A stretch of DNA of 37,850 nucleotides from NCBI GenBank assembly GCA_009691025.1, contig SHWB01000003.1:1-37850 (forward strand). Reading direction: 5' to 3'. Positions 16,104 to 23,681 of this stretch are shown here, piece after piece (position 1 is the stretch's first letter; each line of letters begins with the position of its first letter). The notes beneath the pieces were generated by a model. It was given only the letters and a program-made list of their open reading frames with translations. It ran no database searches and had not been told where the DNA came from. The position numbers were made by a program, and so were the translations under genes. The DNA is from Alphaproteobacteria bacterium. GTDB lineage: Bacteria; Pseudomonadota; Alphaproteobacteria; UBA6615.

Positions 16104-17039
16104 TCAGACCTCCCGGGGGCGGCGGGCCGACAGGGCCCGGCGCAGCGCCAGCAGTTGTTCGCCAATGTCGAAGACGATTGCGACGGCGAGAAGCGCCGGC
16201 ACGCAGATGAGAACGGCCCAGGCGGCGAGGCGCCGGGCGAGGGAAAGGGTCGCGATCTGGCCATGCAGGGCGGCGATGGCCGAGACGGCCAGCGGCGCCA
16301 GCAGGACCAGAAAGGCGTTTTGGGCGAGAAATCCCCACAGCCCGGGCACCACCACGGTGGCGAGACCTGCGGCAACGGCCGCGGCGGCGAACAACAGCGG
16401 TGCCCGCTGGTCGGCCAGCGTCGGCGTCGGCCGGCGCGCGGCCGCGCCCGGGCCCAGGACGGCGAAAGCCGCCAGCATCGCCAGCGCGAGGCCGAGCAGC
16501 AGCCCCGCTCCTGCCGCCCCGGCGAACCATGGCGCCAGCAGGTCTGCCAACTCGGTGCGCCGGTAGGCACCGAGATACGGCGCGACGGTGCCGAGCCAGG
16601 CATCGAGGAAACTGTGCACCACGCCCTGCGGCCCGCCCGGCCCGGCGGTCAGCATGCTGCCGATGCCGGCGATCAGGCTGGCCGCGATGGCGGCGAACCA
16701 CAGCAGCACCTTCATCGGCCGTGTCCAGGACGAGCCGCCGCTGACCCGCGGCTGCGATTGCAGCAGCAGGCGGCAGCAGACCCAGACCGGCAGGGCAACC
16801 AGCAGGGCGAAGACGATGGCGGACTGGGTGCCCGACGCGGCGGCGGCAAGCGCCGTCGCACCGTCGGCGGCAAGGGCGGCGACAAACAATCCGCCGCCGA
16901 GACCGGCGATCACCAGCGGCACCGCAGCCGCGGGCATGGCCGCCACACCGGCGAAGCCGAGCGCGCGCGGCGCGCTCCACTTCGCCAGGGTGGCGATGCC
17001 GGCGCCTACGGCCAGTATGGCTCCGCCCAGTGCTCCCAT
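16104..17039 (-). CDS. DUF2232 family membrane protein
   Basis: A very hydrophobic 311-residue protein with roughly eight predicted membrane segments, for example VLLWFAAIAASLIAGIGSML, GAAGAGLLLGLALAMLAAF and LLFAAAAVAAGLATVVVPG. It is encoded between rpsR and rplI. That position, the length and the VVPGLWGFLAQNAFLVLLAPLAV region match the DUF2232 proteins found at this spot in many alphaproteobacteria. The function is not established. The gap to rpsR is 22 bases and to rplI 1 base, so it is made from the ribosomal-protein transcript. The family assignment rests on context plus overall character, since I recognise no catalytic motif. Confidence 0.75.
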   Translation of the reverse strand: MGALGGAILAVGAGIATLAKWSAPRALGFAGVAAMPAAAVPLVIAGLGGGLFVAALAADGATALAAAASGTQSAIVFALLVALPVWVCCRLLLQSQPRVSGGSSWTRPMKVLLWFAAIAASLIAGIGSMLTAGPGGPQGVVHSFLDAWLGTVAPYLGAYRRTELADLLAPWFAGAAGAGLLLGLALAMLAAFAVLGPGAAARRPTPTLADQRAPLLFAAAAVAAGLATVVVPGLWGFLAQNAFLVLLAPLAVSAIAALHGQIATLSLARRLAAWAVLICVPALLAVAIVFDIGEQLLALRRALSARRPREV

Positions 17040-17061
17040 CGTCCGCTGCCCCGTCCGGCTT

Positions 17062-17424
17062 CTAGTCGAGGACGTAGGGCAGCAGGGCGAGGTAGCGCGC
17101 CCGCTTGATGGCGCGCGACAGCTCGCGCTGCTTCTTGGCCGAAACCGCGGTTATGCGGCTCGGCACGATCTTGCCGCGCTCGGAGATGTAGCGCTGCAGG
17201 AGCTTGGTGTCCTTGTAGTCGATCTTGGGGGCGTTGGCGCCCGAGAACGGGCACGTCTTGCGCCGCCGGAAGAACGGGCGCCGGCCGCCACCGCCACCGC
17301 CGCCACCGCCACCGCCGCCACCGCCCCCACCGCCCCCACCGCCCCCACCGCCCCCACCGCCAGCACCACCGCCGCCAGCACCACCGCCCGCGCCGCCGTC
17401 ACCGAATGACCTGCCTTCGGCCAT
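17062..17424 (-). CDS. rpsR: 30S ribosomal protein S18 with a polyglycine N-terminal extension
   Basis: The conserved S18 part begins near residue 48: [15 protein letters not shown], then [19 protein letters not shown] and [20 protein letters not shown], all canonical. S18 binds S6 on the platform of the 30S subunit. The protein is 120 residues, about 40 more than usual, because of an N-terminal extension dominated by glycine. Residues 22-47 are 26 consecutive glycines, encoded partly by four perfect copies of a 9-base unit. The ATG at 17424 is 2 bases after the rpsF stop. No better start near residue 48 is visible, so the extension is probably translated. The gene ends in TAG right after PYVLD, the normal S18 end. 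Confidence 0.95.
   Translation of the reverse strand: MAEGRSFGDGGAGGGAGGGGAGGGGGGGGGGGGGGGGGGGGGGGGGGRRPFFRRRKTCPFSGANAPKIDYKDTKLLQRYISERGKIVPSRITAVSAKKQRELSRAIKRARYLALLPYVLD
17284..17400. repeat. GGN codon microsatellite inside rpsR
   Basis: A low-complexity tract encoding the glycine-rich head of S18. Within it, 17321-17356 is four perfect tandem copies of CCGCCCCCA (plus strand; GGN codons on the coding strand), flanked by looser CCACCGCCG triplets. Changes by whole units keep the frame, and slippage of single C bases in the C5 runs would break it. Confidence 0.85.
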
Positions 17425-17426
17425 GA

Positions 17427-17918
17427 TCAGCCCTCCCCGCCGGTCGATGTTGCTGCCGGCGCGCTGTCGTCCTCGCGACCCTCGCGGCGGTCGCGCCAGT
17501 CGCGGTCGCCGCGGTCGCGGAAGCCGCCGCGGTCGCGGAAGCCGCCGCGGTCGCGGTCACGGAAATCGCGGTCGCCGCCCTTGCCCTCGCGGTCGCGGCG
17601 GCCCTGCATCTGGATCGACGGGCCTTCCTCGTGCGCGTCGACGCGCAGCGTCAGGTAGCGCATCACGTCCTCGTGGTAGCGCTCGTTGCGCTCCAGCTCG
17701 GCCACCGCCGCCGGCGTGGCGTCGAGGTCAAGCAGGACGTAATGGCCCTTGCGGTTCTTGCGGATGCGATAGGTCAGCGTGCGCAGGCCCCAGTATTCGC
17801 GGCGCTTGATGGTGCCGCCCTGGGCCTGCAGCAGTTCCGCCATGGCGTCGACCACCGCATCGACCTGCGCGTTGGTCGCATCCTGACGGGCAATAAGGAT
17901 GTGTTCGTAGAGCGGCAT
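17427..17918 (-). CDS. rpsF: 30S ribosomal protein S6 with an Arg/Asp/Gly-rich tail
   Basis: The first 100 residues are a normal S6: [20 protein letters not shown], then [20 protein letters not shown] and [21 protein letters not shown]6 binds S18 and helps build the 30S platform. The 163-residue total is longer than E. coli S6 because of a tail from about residue 110 made of RDR, GGFRDR and DRD repeats, ending in an acidic, Ser/Thr-containing stretch. The DNA there holds an 18-base near-tandem repeat (about 17515-17560). The ATG at 17918 is fixed by the family N-terminus; the longer upstream frame has no S6 similarity. It is the first gene of rpsF-rpsR-DUF2232-rplI. Confidence 0.96.
   Translation of the reverse strand: MPLYEHILIARQDATNAQVDAVVDAMAELLQAQGGTIKRREYWGLRTLTYRIRKNRKGHYVLLDLDATPAAVAELERNERYHEDVMRYLTLRVDAHEEGPSIQMQGRRDREGKGGDRDFRDRDRGGFRDRGGFRDRGDRDWRDRREGREDDSAPAATSTGGEG
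17505..17570. repeat. 18-base near-tandem repeat inside rpsF
   Basis: GGTCGCGGAAGCCGCCGC occurs twice in succession, with shorter GGTCGCGG fragments on both sides (plus strand). It encodes the RDRGGF repeats of the S6 tail. The frame is preserved by whole-unit changes. Confidence 0.7.
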
Positions 17919-17927
17919 GGCCGTTCT

Positions 17928-17973
17928 GCTCCCCACGGGTTGGCAACCGCCGCCGATCGCCTCCCTGTGGAGC
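17928..17973 (-). promoter_or_regulatory. Hairpin in the rpsF leader, possible S6:S18 binding site
   Basis: In the rpsF mRNA leader, GCTCCAC (17967-17973) can pair with GTGGGGAGC (17928-17936) through GCTCC/GGAGC and CAC/GTG with a small bulge. It encloses a second small hairpin, GGTTGCCAACC. The element ends about 10 bases before the rpsF ATG. An autoregulatory S6:S18 RNA motif at this position is known in many bacteria. I did not verify its consensus here, so the assignment rests on position plus pairing. Confidence 0.35.
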
Positions 17974-18075
17974 CGCGGCCGCACGGTCTGGAACCGGGCG
18001 GGTCCGCATGACGCGGAAGGCCGACCGGCAAGGAGCGGGCCGCAACGCTTGCGCGCCGGCCCAGAAGAGGCGGCC

Positions 18076-18104
18076 ATATGGCACAACGCCCGCGCTGGCG
18101 CAAG
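18076..18104 (-). promoter_or_regulatory. Candidate promoter for rpsF-rpsR-DUF2232-rplI
   Basis: On the minus strand CTTGCG (18099-18104) and CCATAT (18076-18081) are spaced by 17 bases. They compare with the alphaproteobacterial housekeeping pattern CTTGAC-N17-CTATAT at four and five of six positions. A transcript from here would have a leader of about 150 bases containing the hairpin at 17928-17973. Confidence 0.45.
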
Positions 18105-18197
18105 GCCCGGCACCTGTTGCCGGGTCGCGCGGCAAGGGGCTAGGAATGCCCGCGACGGGCCGGGAGCCGGCCGCCGACGGGGGGAGTGCCGCGTCCG

Positions 18198-19142
18198 ATG
18201 ATCCGTGCCTTCGTGTTTCCGGGCCAGGGTAGCCAGCAGGTCGGGATGGGCCGCGAGCTGGCGGAGGCCTTTCCGTCCGCCCGCGAGGTTTTCGAGGAAA
18301 TCGACGACGCGCTCTCCCAGAAGCTGTTCAGGATGATGGTCGAGGGGCCGGAATCGGAACTGGTGCTGACCGAGAATGCCCAGCCGGCGTTAATGGCGAT
18401 GAGTCTGGCCGTCGTCCGCGTCCTGGCGGTTGAAGGCCAGGTGACGGTGGGCGAGGGCGCGGCCTTCGTCGCCGGCCACAGCCTCGGCGAATATTCGGCG
18501 CTGGCCGCCGCCGGCGCGCTGGCCGTGGCCGGTACCGCCCGCCTGCTGAAGCGCCGCGGCCAGGCCATGCAGCGCGCCGTGCCGGTGGGCGAGGGCGCCA
18601 TGGCGGCCCTGCTCGGCCTGTCGGTCGCCGATGCCGAGGCGGTGGCCGCCGCGGCGACCGCGGAAGGTGGCGTCTGCGACGTCGCCAACGACAATAGCGA
18701 GGGCCAGGTCGTGGTCAGCGGCGACAAGGATGCCGTCGGCCGTGCCGTCGAGCTGGCCAAGGAGAAGGGCGGGCGGCGCAGCATCCTGCTGCCGGTCAGC
18801 GCGCCTTTCCATTGCGCGCGCATGCGCCCGGCCGCCGACGAGATGGCCGAGGCGCTGGAGAAGACCGCCATCCTGCCGCCGCGCCCGGCGTTGATCGCCA
18901 ATGTCACGGCGGCGCCGGTCGACGATCCCGCGGAAATCCGCCGCCTGCTGGTCGCGCAGGTGACGGCACGAGTCCGTTGGCGCGAATCGGTGCTGGCGAT
19001 GAAGGAACGCGGGGTTGAGGAACTGGTCGAACTCGGCGCCGGCAAGGTGCTCGCCGGCATGGTGCGGCGGATCGACCGCGAGATGAGCGGCCGCTCGATC
19101 GGCGCACCGGCTGATGTCGAGGCCTTTCTCGAATCGCTGTAA
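18198..19142 (+). CDS. fabD: Malonyl-CoA:ACP transacylase
   Basis: It loads malonyl groups onto acyl carrier protein for type II fatty acid synthesis. The 314 residues match the family. The N-terminus AFVFPGQGSQQVGMG is diagnostic. The nucleophile Ser95 lies in GHSLGEYSALAAAGAL, and the catalytic His is in LPVSAPFHCARM near residue 204. I prefer the ATG at 18198 over the GTG at 18186. The purine-rich GGGGGAG ends directly at that GTG, leaving no spacer, whereas it is 12 bases from the ATG, which also gives the family N-terminus. It opens the fab cluster and is divergent from rpsF. Confidence 0.96.
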   Translation: MIRAFVFPGQGSQQVGMGRELAEAFPSAREVFEEIDDALSQKLFRMMVEGPESELVLTENAQPALMAMSLAVVRVLAVEGQVTVGEGAAFVAGHSLGEYSALAAAGALAVAGTARLLKRRGQAMQRAVPVGEGAMAALLGLSVADAEAVAAAATAEGGVCDVANDNSEGQVVVSGDKDAVGRAVELAKEKGGRRSILLPVSAPFHCARMRPAADEMAEALEKTAILPPRPALIANVTAAPVDDPAEIRRLLVAQVTARVRWRESVLAMKERGVEELVELGAGKVLAGMVRRIDREMSGRSIGAPADVEAFLESL

Positions 19143-19181
19143 GGTGCCCCGCGAGGGGATGATGGGCGGAGACGACACAAA

Positions 19182-19919
19182 GTGTTCTCGCTGGCGGGCA
19201 GACGCGCCCTCGTGACGGGCGCAAGCGGTGGAATCGGCGCAGCGATCGCCGTCGCCCTGGCGGCTGCCGGGGCCGAGGTCGCGCTGTCTGGTACGCGCGT
19301 CGACCGGCTGGAGGCTGTTGCGGCGAGCCTCGGCGGCAAGGCGCGCGTCGTGCCGGCCGACCTCGCCGACCCGGCCGCTGCCGACAAGCTTGCCGCCGAG
19401 GCGACGGCGGCACTTGGCGGCCTCGATATCCTCGTCAACAATGCCGGCCTGACCCGCGACAACCTTGCCCTGCGCATGAAGGACGAGGAGTGGGACACCG
19501 TCCTCGCCGTCGACCTGACCGGCGCCTTCCGCCTGTGCCGGGCGGCGCTGCGCGGCATGGTGCGGGCGCGCTGGGGGCGCATCGTCAATATCGGCTCGGT
19601 GGTCGGCCAGACAGGCAATCCCGGCCAGGCCAACTATGCCGCGGCCAAGGCCGGGCTGGTAGGCCTGACCAAGGCTCTGGCGCACGAGGTCGCCGCCCGC
19701 GGCGTCACCGTGAATTGCATCGCTCCGGGCTTCATCGATACGCCGATGACGGCGGCGCTGCACGACGCACAGCGCACGGCGCTGCTCGGGCGCATCCCGG
19801 CGGGCCGCCTCGGCACGCCGGCCGACATTGCCGCCTCGGCGGTCTATCTGGCGAGCGACGAGGCCGGGTATGTGACCGGCCACACGCTTCACATCAACGG
19901 CGGCATGGCCATGGTCTGA
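19182..19919 (+). CDS. fabG: 3-oxoacyl-ACP reductase FabG
   Basis: NADPH-dependent reduction of 3-ketoacyl-ACP, the first reductive step of each elongation cycle. The 245-residue SDR has every expected feature: TGASGGIG (12-19), NNAG (86-89), catalytic Ser139, Tyr152 and Lys156 (NIGSV and NYAAAK), and PGFIDTPM. The end YVTGHTLHINGGMAMV is the FabG hallmark that separates it from other SDRs. The start is GTG at 19182 with GGCGGAG upstream; it gives the family N-terminus and no ATG is better placed. It follows fabD by 39 bases and is cotranscribed with it. Confidence 0.96.
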   Translation: MFSLAGRRALVTGASGGIGAAIAVALAAAGAEVALSGTRVDRLEAVAASLGGKARVVPADLADPAAADKLAAEATAALGGLDILVNNAGLTRDNLALRMKDEEWDTVLAVDLTGAFRLCRAALRGMVRARWGRIVNIGSVVGQTGNPGQANYAAAKAGLVGLTKALAHEVAARGVTVNCIAPGFIDTPMTAALHDAQRTALLGRIPAGRLGTPADIAASAVYLASDEAGYVTGHTLHINGGMAMV

Positions 19920-19955
19920 GGCCATCCCGCCGGGCGGGCGGCGGGGGGCAAGCTG

Positions 19956-19983
19956 GTTGACGCGGCGGGGCAAGGCGTATAAT
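19956..19983 (+). promoter_or_regulatory. Near-consensus promoter upstream of acpP
   Basis: TTGACG (19957-19962) and a perfect TATAAT (19978-19983) are separated by 15 bases, slightly shorter than the usual 17. TATAAT is striking in such GC-rich DNA. It lies in the 254-base gap between fabG and acpP and would give acpP its own transcript with a leader of about 180 bases. Independent expression of acpP fits the need for much more ACP than fab enzymes. Confidence 0.65.
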
Positions 19984-20173
19984 TGGCGCCGCGTTTGTTT
20001 CCGTGCGGACTGCGCCCGGGCCGGGCGCTCGCCGGGCCCGGTATCGCCGCCGGCGAGGGGCATGAGGGAGCATACTTCACCCGACGCCGAAATGCAGGCA
20101 CCATTCCGGTGCGCCGGTGCGCCGACAAAAGCGGCAGCCGGGCGGGCGTGATCACGTGGGGACGAGCAGGAAC

Positions 20174-20407
20174 ATGAGCGATATCGCGCAGCGAGTGCAG
20201 AAGATCGTCGTCGAGCATCTCGGCGTCGAAGAGTTGAAGGTCGTTCCGGACGCGAGCTTCATCGAAGACCTCGGTGCCGACAGCCTCGACACTGTAGAGC
20301 TGGTGATGGCATTCGAGGAGGAGTTCGGCTGCGAGATTCCCGATGACGCCGCCGAGAAGATCGTCAAGGTGGGCGACGCCATCAAGTTCCTCGAGGAGCA
20401 CACCTGA
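20174..20407 (+). CDS. acpP: Acyl carrier protein
   Basis: A 77-residue acidic helical protein that carries growing acyl chains on a phosphopantetheine arm. The attachment Ser37 is in the canonical [20 protein letters not shown]. The N-terminus [17 protein letters not shown] and the end DAIKFLEEH are standard. AGGAAC sits just upstream of the ATG. Its product is the substrate platform for the FabD, FabG and FabF enzymes encoded around it. It is preceded by its own strong candidate promoter and followed by fabF after 63 bases. Confidence 0.98.
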   Translation: MSDIAQRVQKIVVEHLGVEELKVVPDASFIEDLGADSLDTVELVMAFEEEFGCEIPDDAAEKIVKVGDAIKFLEEHT

Positions 20408-20470
20408 TCGTCCCGTACCGGTACGCGGCGGGTGACCGTCGATTTGGGCGAGCAACGGGGGCGTGATGCG

Positions 20471-21730
20471 ATGCGGCGCGTAGTCGTCACAGGCCTCGGC
20501 CTTGTTACGCCGCTCGGGGTTGGCGTCGAGCACAATTGGCGACGGCTGACGGCCGGCGAATCGGGCATCCGCGCGATTCAGTCGTTCGACGTGTCGGACC
20601 TGCCGGCGAAGATCGCCGGCCAGGTGCCGCGCGGCGAAACGGCGGCTGGCCACTTCAATCCCGACGACCATGTCGAGCCGAAGGACCAGCGCCGGCTCGA
20701 CCCGTTCATAACCTATGCGATCGCCGCAGCCGATTATGCCATCGCCGATTCGGGCTGGCAGCCGACCGAGGAGGAGGACCGCGAGCGGACCGGCGTGCTC
20801 ATCGGCTCGGGCATCGGCGGCCTGCAGACAATCTATGACGGTTCGTCCCTGCTCAACGAGAAAGGGCCACGGCGCATCGGGCCGTTCTTCATCCCGTCGG
20901 CGCTGATCAACCTCGCTTCCGGCCACGTCTCGATCAAGCATGGCTTCAAGGGGCCCAACCACGCCGTGGTGACGGCCTGCTCGACCGGCGCGCACGCCAT
21001 CGGCGACGCATCACGGCTGATCATGTTCGACGACGCCGACGTAATGGTCGCGGGCGGCGCCGAGGCTGCGATCTGCCGTATCGGCCTTGCCGGCTTCGCC
21101 GCCAGCCGCGCGCTGTCGACGCGCTACAACGATACGCCCGAGCGGGCCTCGCGCCCCTGGGACAAGGGCCGCGACGGCTTCGTCATGGGCGAGGGCTCGG
21201 GTATCGTCGTGCTCGAGGAGTACGAGCACGCGAAGAATCGCGGCGCCGACATCTATGCCGAGATAGTCGGCTACGGCATGTCGGGCGACGCGCACCACAT
21301 CACCGCGCCGCCGGTTGACGGCAATGGCGCCTTCCGCTCGATGCGGGCGGCGCTCAAGCGCGCACAGCTCGATCCCGAGGATATCGACTACATCAATGCC
21401 CACGGTACCTCCACGCCGCTCGGCGACGAGATCGAACTGGGCGCGGTGAAGCGGCTGTTCGGCGATGCAGCCTACAAGCTGTCGATGTCGTCGACCAAGT
21501 CGGCCATCGGCCATCTGCTCGGCGCCGCCGGCAGCGTCGAGGCGATCTACTCGATCCTGGCGATCAGACACGGTATCGTGCCGCCGACGCTGAACCTCGA
21601 CGATCCCGAGGAAAGCTGCGACATCGATCTCGTGCCGCACAAGGCGCGCGAGCGCAAGGTGCGGGTGGCGTTGTCGAACTCCTTCGGCTTCGGTGGCACC
21701 AACGCCTCGCTGGTCTTCGCCGCCGTCTGA
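20471..21730 (+). CDS. fabF: 3-oxoacyl-ACP synthase II
   Basis: A condensing enzyme that elongates acyl-ACP with malonyl-ACP and, as FabF, governs the longer and unsaturated chains. The 419 residues carry the thiolase-fold triad: Cys170 in [12 protein letters not shown], His311 in [11 protein letters not shown], and His348 in [12 protein letters not shown]. The end [14 protein letters not shown] is also standard. The ATG at 20471 gives the family N-terminus [17 protein letters not shown] longer open frame from 20432 has no family support. It follows acpP, as in most proteobacterial fab clusters. Confidence 0.97.
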   Translation: MRRVVVTGLGLVTPLGVGVEHNWRRLTAGESGIRAIQSFDVSDLPAKIAGQVPRGETAAGHFNPDDHVEPKDQRRLDPFITYAIAAADYAIADSGWQPTEEEDRERTGVLIGSGIGGLQTIYDGSSLLNEKGPRRIGPFFIPSALINLASGHVSIKHGFKGPNHAVVTACSTGAHAIGDASRLIMFDDADVMVAGGAEAAICRIGLAGFAASRALSTRYNDTPERASRPWDKGRDGFVMGEGSGIVVLEEYEHAKNRGADIYAEIVGYGMSGDAHHITAPPVDGNGAFRSMRAALKRAQLDPEDIDYINAHGTSTPLGDEIELGAVKRLFGDAAYKLSMSSTKSAIGHLLGAAGSVEAIYSILAIRHGIVPPTLNLDDPEESCDIDLVPHKARERKVRVALSNSFGFGGTNASLVFAAV

Positions 21731-21754
21731 CGCGCCAGGCCGGGCGTGCCCAGC

Positions 21755-22798
21755 ATGACCGAGCCTTCGCATCCGCCCCGCCGCCGGGGCGGCCTGCTTC
21801 GTCTTGTCAGAGCGTTGCTCGTCCTCGTCGCCGCTGGCGCCCTGGGCGCTGTGGCGGCGGCGTGGTGGGGCCATGCCTGGTGGCGTGCGCCGGGCCCGCT
21901 GGCGTCGTCGCATACGATGATCGTACCGCCCGGCGCGACGGTGATGGCCATCGGCGCGCAGCTTGCCGCGGCGGGCCTCGTCCCGGACCGGCGGCTGTTT
22001 GCGCTGGGCGTACGCCTGACGCGGCGGGACGGCCAGTTGCGGGCCGGAGAGTACGAGATTGCGGCGCAGGCCAGTCCGGCTTCAGTCGCCGCCCTCCTGC
22101 GCAGCGGTCTCACGGTCGCCCACCGCCTGACGATACCCGAAGGATTACGCACAGCCGAGGTGCTGGCGCTGGTGCGGGCCGTCCCGGCTCTGGCCGGCGA
22201 TCTTCTGCCGGAGCGTGCGCCGGGCGAAGGGCGGCTGCTGCCGGAGACCTGGCATTTCAGCCGCGGCGATGCGCGCGCCGCGCTGGTCGCCCGCATGGCG
22301 CAGGCGATGGATGCCGCTCTGGCCGCGCAATGGGCGGCGCGCGCGCCCTACCTGCCGCTGGCCAGCCCCGGGGAGGCGCTGGTCCTCGCCTCCATCGTCG
22401 AGAAGGAAACGGCCGTGCAGGCGGAACGGCCGCGCGTCGCGGCGGTGTTCCTCAACCGCTTGCTCAAGGGCATGCGTCTGCAATCCGATCCGACGGTGGT
22501 CTACGCGCTCGAGCGCGACGGCGCGACGGTCGACCGGCCGATGACGCGCGCCGATACCGCCGTTCCTAGTCCGTGGAACACCTATGCCAGCGACGGCCTG
22601 CCGCCCGGACCCATCGCCAATCCCGGCCGCGCTTCGCTAGCGGCCGTGCTGCACCCGGCCGAGACGGACGATCTCTATTTCGTCTCCGACGGCAGCGGCG
22701 GCCATACCTTCGCGACGACGCTGGACGAGCACAACCGAAACGTGGCGCGCTACCGCCGCTGGCAGCGCGAGCAGGCGGGGGACGGGTCGGCGCGTTGA
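21755..22798 (+). CDS. mltG: Endolytic murein transglycosylase MltG (YceG)
   Basis: An inner-membrane lytic transglycosylase that cleaves nascent glycan strands and is thought to terminate their growth. The 347 residues have a positively charged N-terminus (PPRRRGGLLRLVR), one membrane segment (LLVLVAAGALGAVAAAWW, about 21-38), a LysM-like part, and the YceG catalytic domain. The catalytic Glu lies in LASIVEKET (211-219), followed by LNRLLKGMRLQSDPTVVYAL and PSPWNTYASDGLPPGPIANP, all conserved. I prefer the ATG at 21755 to the GTG at 21746 on codon grounds. It follows fabF by 24 bases, as in many proteobacteria, and is convergent with the SDR at 22806. Confidence 0.94.
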   Translation: MTEPSHPPRRRGGLLRLVRALLVLVAAGALGAVAAAWWGHAWWRAPGPLASSHTMIVPPGATVMAIGAQLAAAGLVPDRRLFALGVRLTRRDGQLRAGEYEIAAQASPASVAALLRSGLTVAHRLTIPEGLRTAEVLALVRAVPALAGDLLPERAPGEGRLLPETWHFSRGDARAALVARMAQAMDAALAAQWAARAPYLPLASPGEALVLASIVEKETAVQAERPRVAAVFLNRLLKGMRLQSDPTVVYALERDGATVDRPMTRADTAVPSPWNTYASDGLPPGPIANPGRASLAAVLHPAETDDLYFVSDGSGGHTFATTLDEHNRNVARYRRWQREQAGDGSAR

Positions 22799-22805
22799 AC
22801 CGCCA

Positions 22806-23594
22806 TCAGCCCGGTCCGGTCTTCCTCGGCGCATTGGCCGTAATCCAACCGGCAAGCCGGTCCGGCAGGCCCGCGAGCAGCAGGACACCCCAGTAGAGCG
22901 GCCAGGGAAAGGCGATGCGCCCGCGGTTCTCCGCCAGGCCGCGCAGGACGATGGCGGCGGCGCGGTCCGGCTCCATCAGCAACGGCATCGGAAAATCGTT
23001 TACCGCGCTCATCGCGGTGCGCACGAATCCGGGACAGACCACCGACACCTCGATGGCGTCCGCGCGGTGCAGGGCGCGCAGCGCCTCGCCCCAGGCGCGC
23101 AGCGCCGCCTTGCTGGCGCAATAGGCCGGCGCGCCGGCGAAGCCGCGAAAGGCGGCGAGGCTCGCCATCAGCGCCACCTGGCCGCGTGGTCGGTCGTCCG
23201 CCTGACGCGGCCGCGCGCGCATCAGGTTGAGCGCCGGCAGAACCGTGTTGGCCGCGCCGTTGAGATTGATGGCGAAAATATCCCGTGCCTGGCTGGCCGC
23301 CTCGCCGGATCCGGTGCCGGCCGAGACCCCGGCATTGGCGATGACGAGGTCGAGCGGCGCGGCGGCGTCGGCGCCGGCGATCCAACCGGCCATCGCGGCG
23401 GCATCGCGCACGTCGATGGCGGCCGTCGTCACGGTGGCGCCGCGGGCGCGGCACTCCGCGGCCACTGCCGTCAGCCTTAACGCATCGCGCCCGCCGAGCG
23501 CCAGGCTGCGGCCGGGCGCGGCATAGGCTCGTGCCAGGGCCGCGCCGATGCCTGCCGAGGCGCCGGTGAGCAAGATCGAGCACGGGTCGCGCAT
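22806..23594 (-). CDS. SDR family NAD(P)-dependent oxidoreductase
   Basis: A 262-residue short-chain dehydrogenase with TGASAGIG (10-17), IANAG near residue 86 (a variant of NNAG), catalytic Ser in LMASLAAF and YCASKAALRAWGEAL. The end has a hydrophobic stretch (PWPLYWGVLLLAGLPDRLAG) that could associate with the membrane, a feature of the branch often annotated as acyl-lipid or retinol-type SDRs. The substrate is unknown. It is transcribed alone, convergent with mltG (7-base gap) and divergent from yicC. Confidence 0.85.
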   Translation of the reverse strand: MRDPCSILLTGASAGIGAALARAYAAPGRSLALGGRDALRLTAVAAECRARGATVTTAAIDVRDAAAMAGWIAGADAAAPLDLVIANAGVSAGTGSGEAASQARDIFAINLNGAANTVLPALNLMRARPRQADDRPRGQVALMASLAAFRGFAGAPAYCASKAALRAWGEALRALHRADAIEVSVVCPGFVRTAMSAVNDFPMPLLMEPDRAAAIVLRGLAENRGRIAFPWPLYWGVLLLAGLPDRLAGWITANAPRKTGPG

Positions 23595-23616
23595 GGCATG
23601 GCCTCCGGCGGTCGCC

Positions 23617-23646
23617 TTGTTGGCGGCGCCGGGGCCAAGCTATAAG
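23617..23646 (+). promoter_or_regulatory. Candidate promoter for yicC-gmk
   Basis: TTGTTG (23617-23622) and TATAAG (23641-23646), spaced by 18 bases, lie 36 bases before the yicC start. The -10 matches five of six; the -35 matches only its first half. It is the only AT-rich hexamer pair in the divergent gap. Confidence 0.4.
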
Positions 23647-23681
23647 GCCGGGCAGCTGTTCGGGCGAGGGGCGAGGAGCCG

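Noticed and set aside
17284-17570. CRISPR-like direct repeats in rpsR and rpsF.
   Set aside because: The repeats are 9 and 18 bases, have no spacers, and encode in-frame residues of ribosomal proteins.
17225-17809. A plus-strand frame with a long proline run opposite rpsR and rpsF.
   Set aside because: It is the antisense of the glycine codons in rpsR; both ribosomal proteins on the other strand are unmistakable.
18114-18197. Starting fabD at the GTG at 18186.
   Set aside because: The purine-rich ribosome-binding sequence abuts that GTG with no spacer, and the ATG at 18198 gives the conserved N-terminus.
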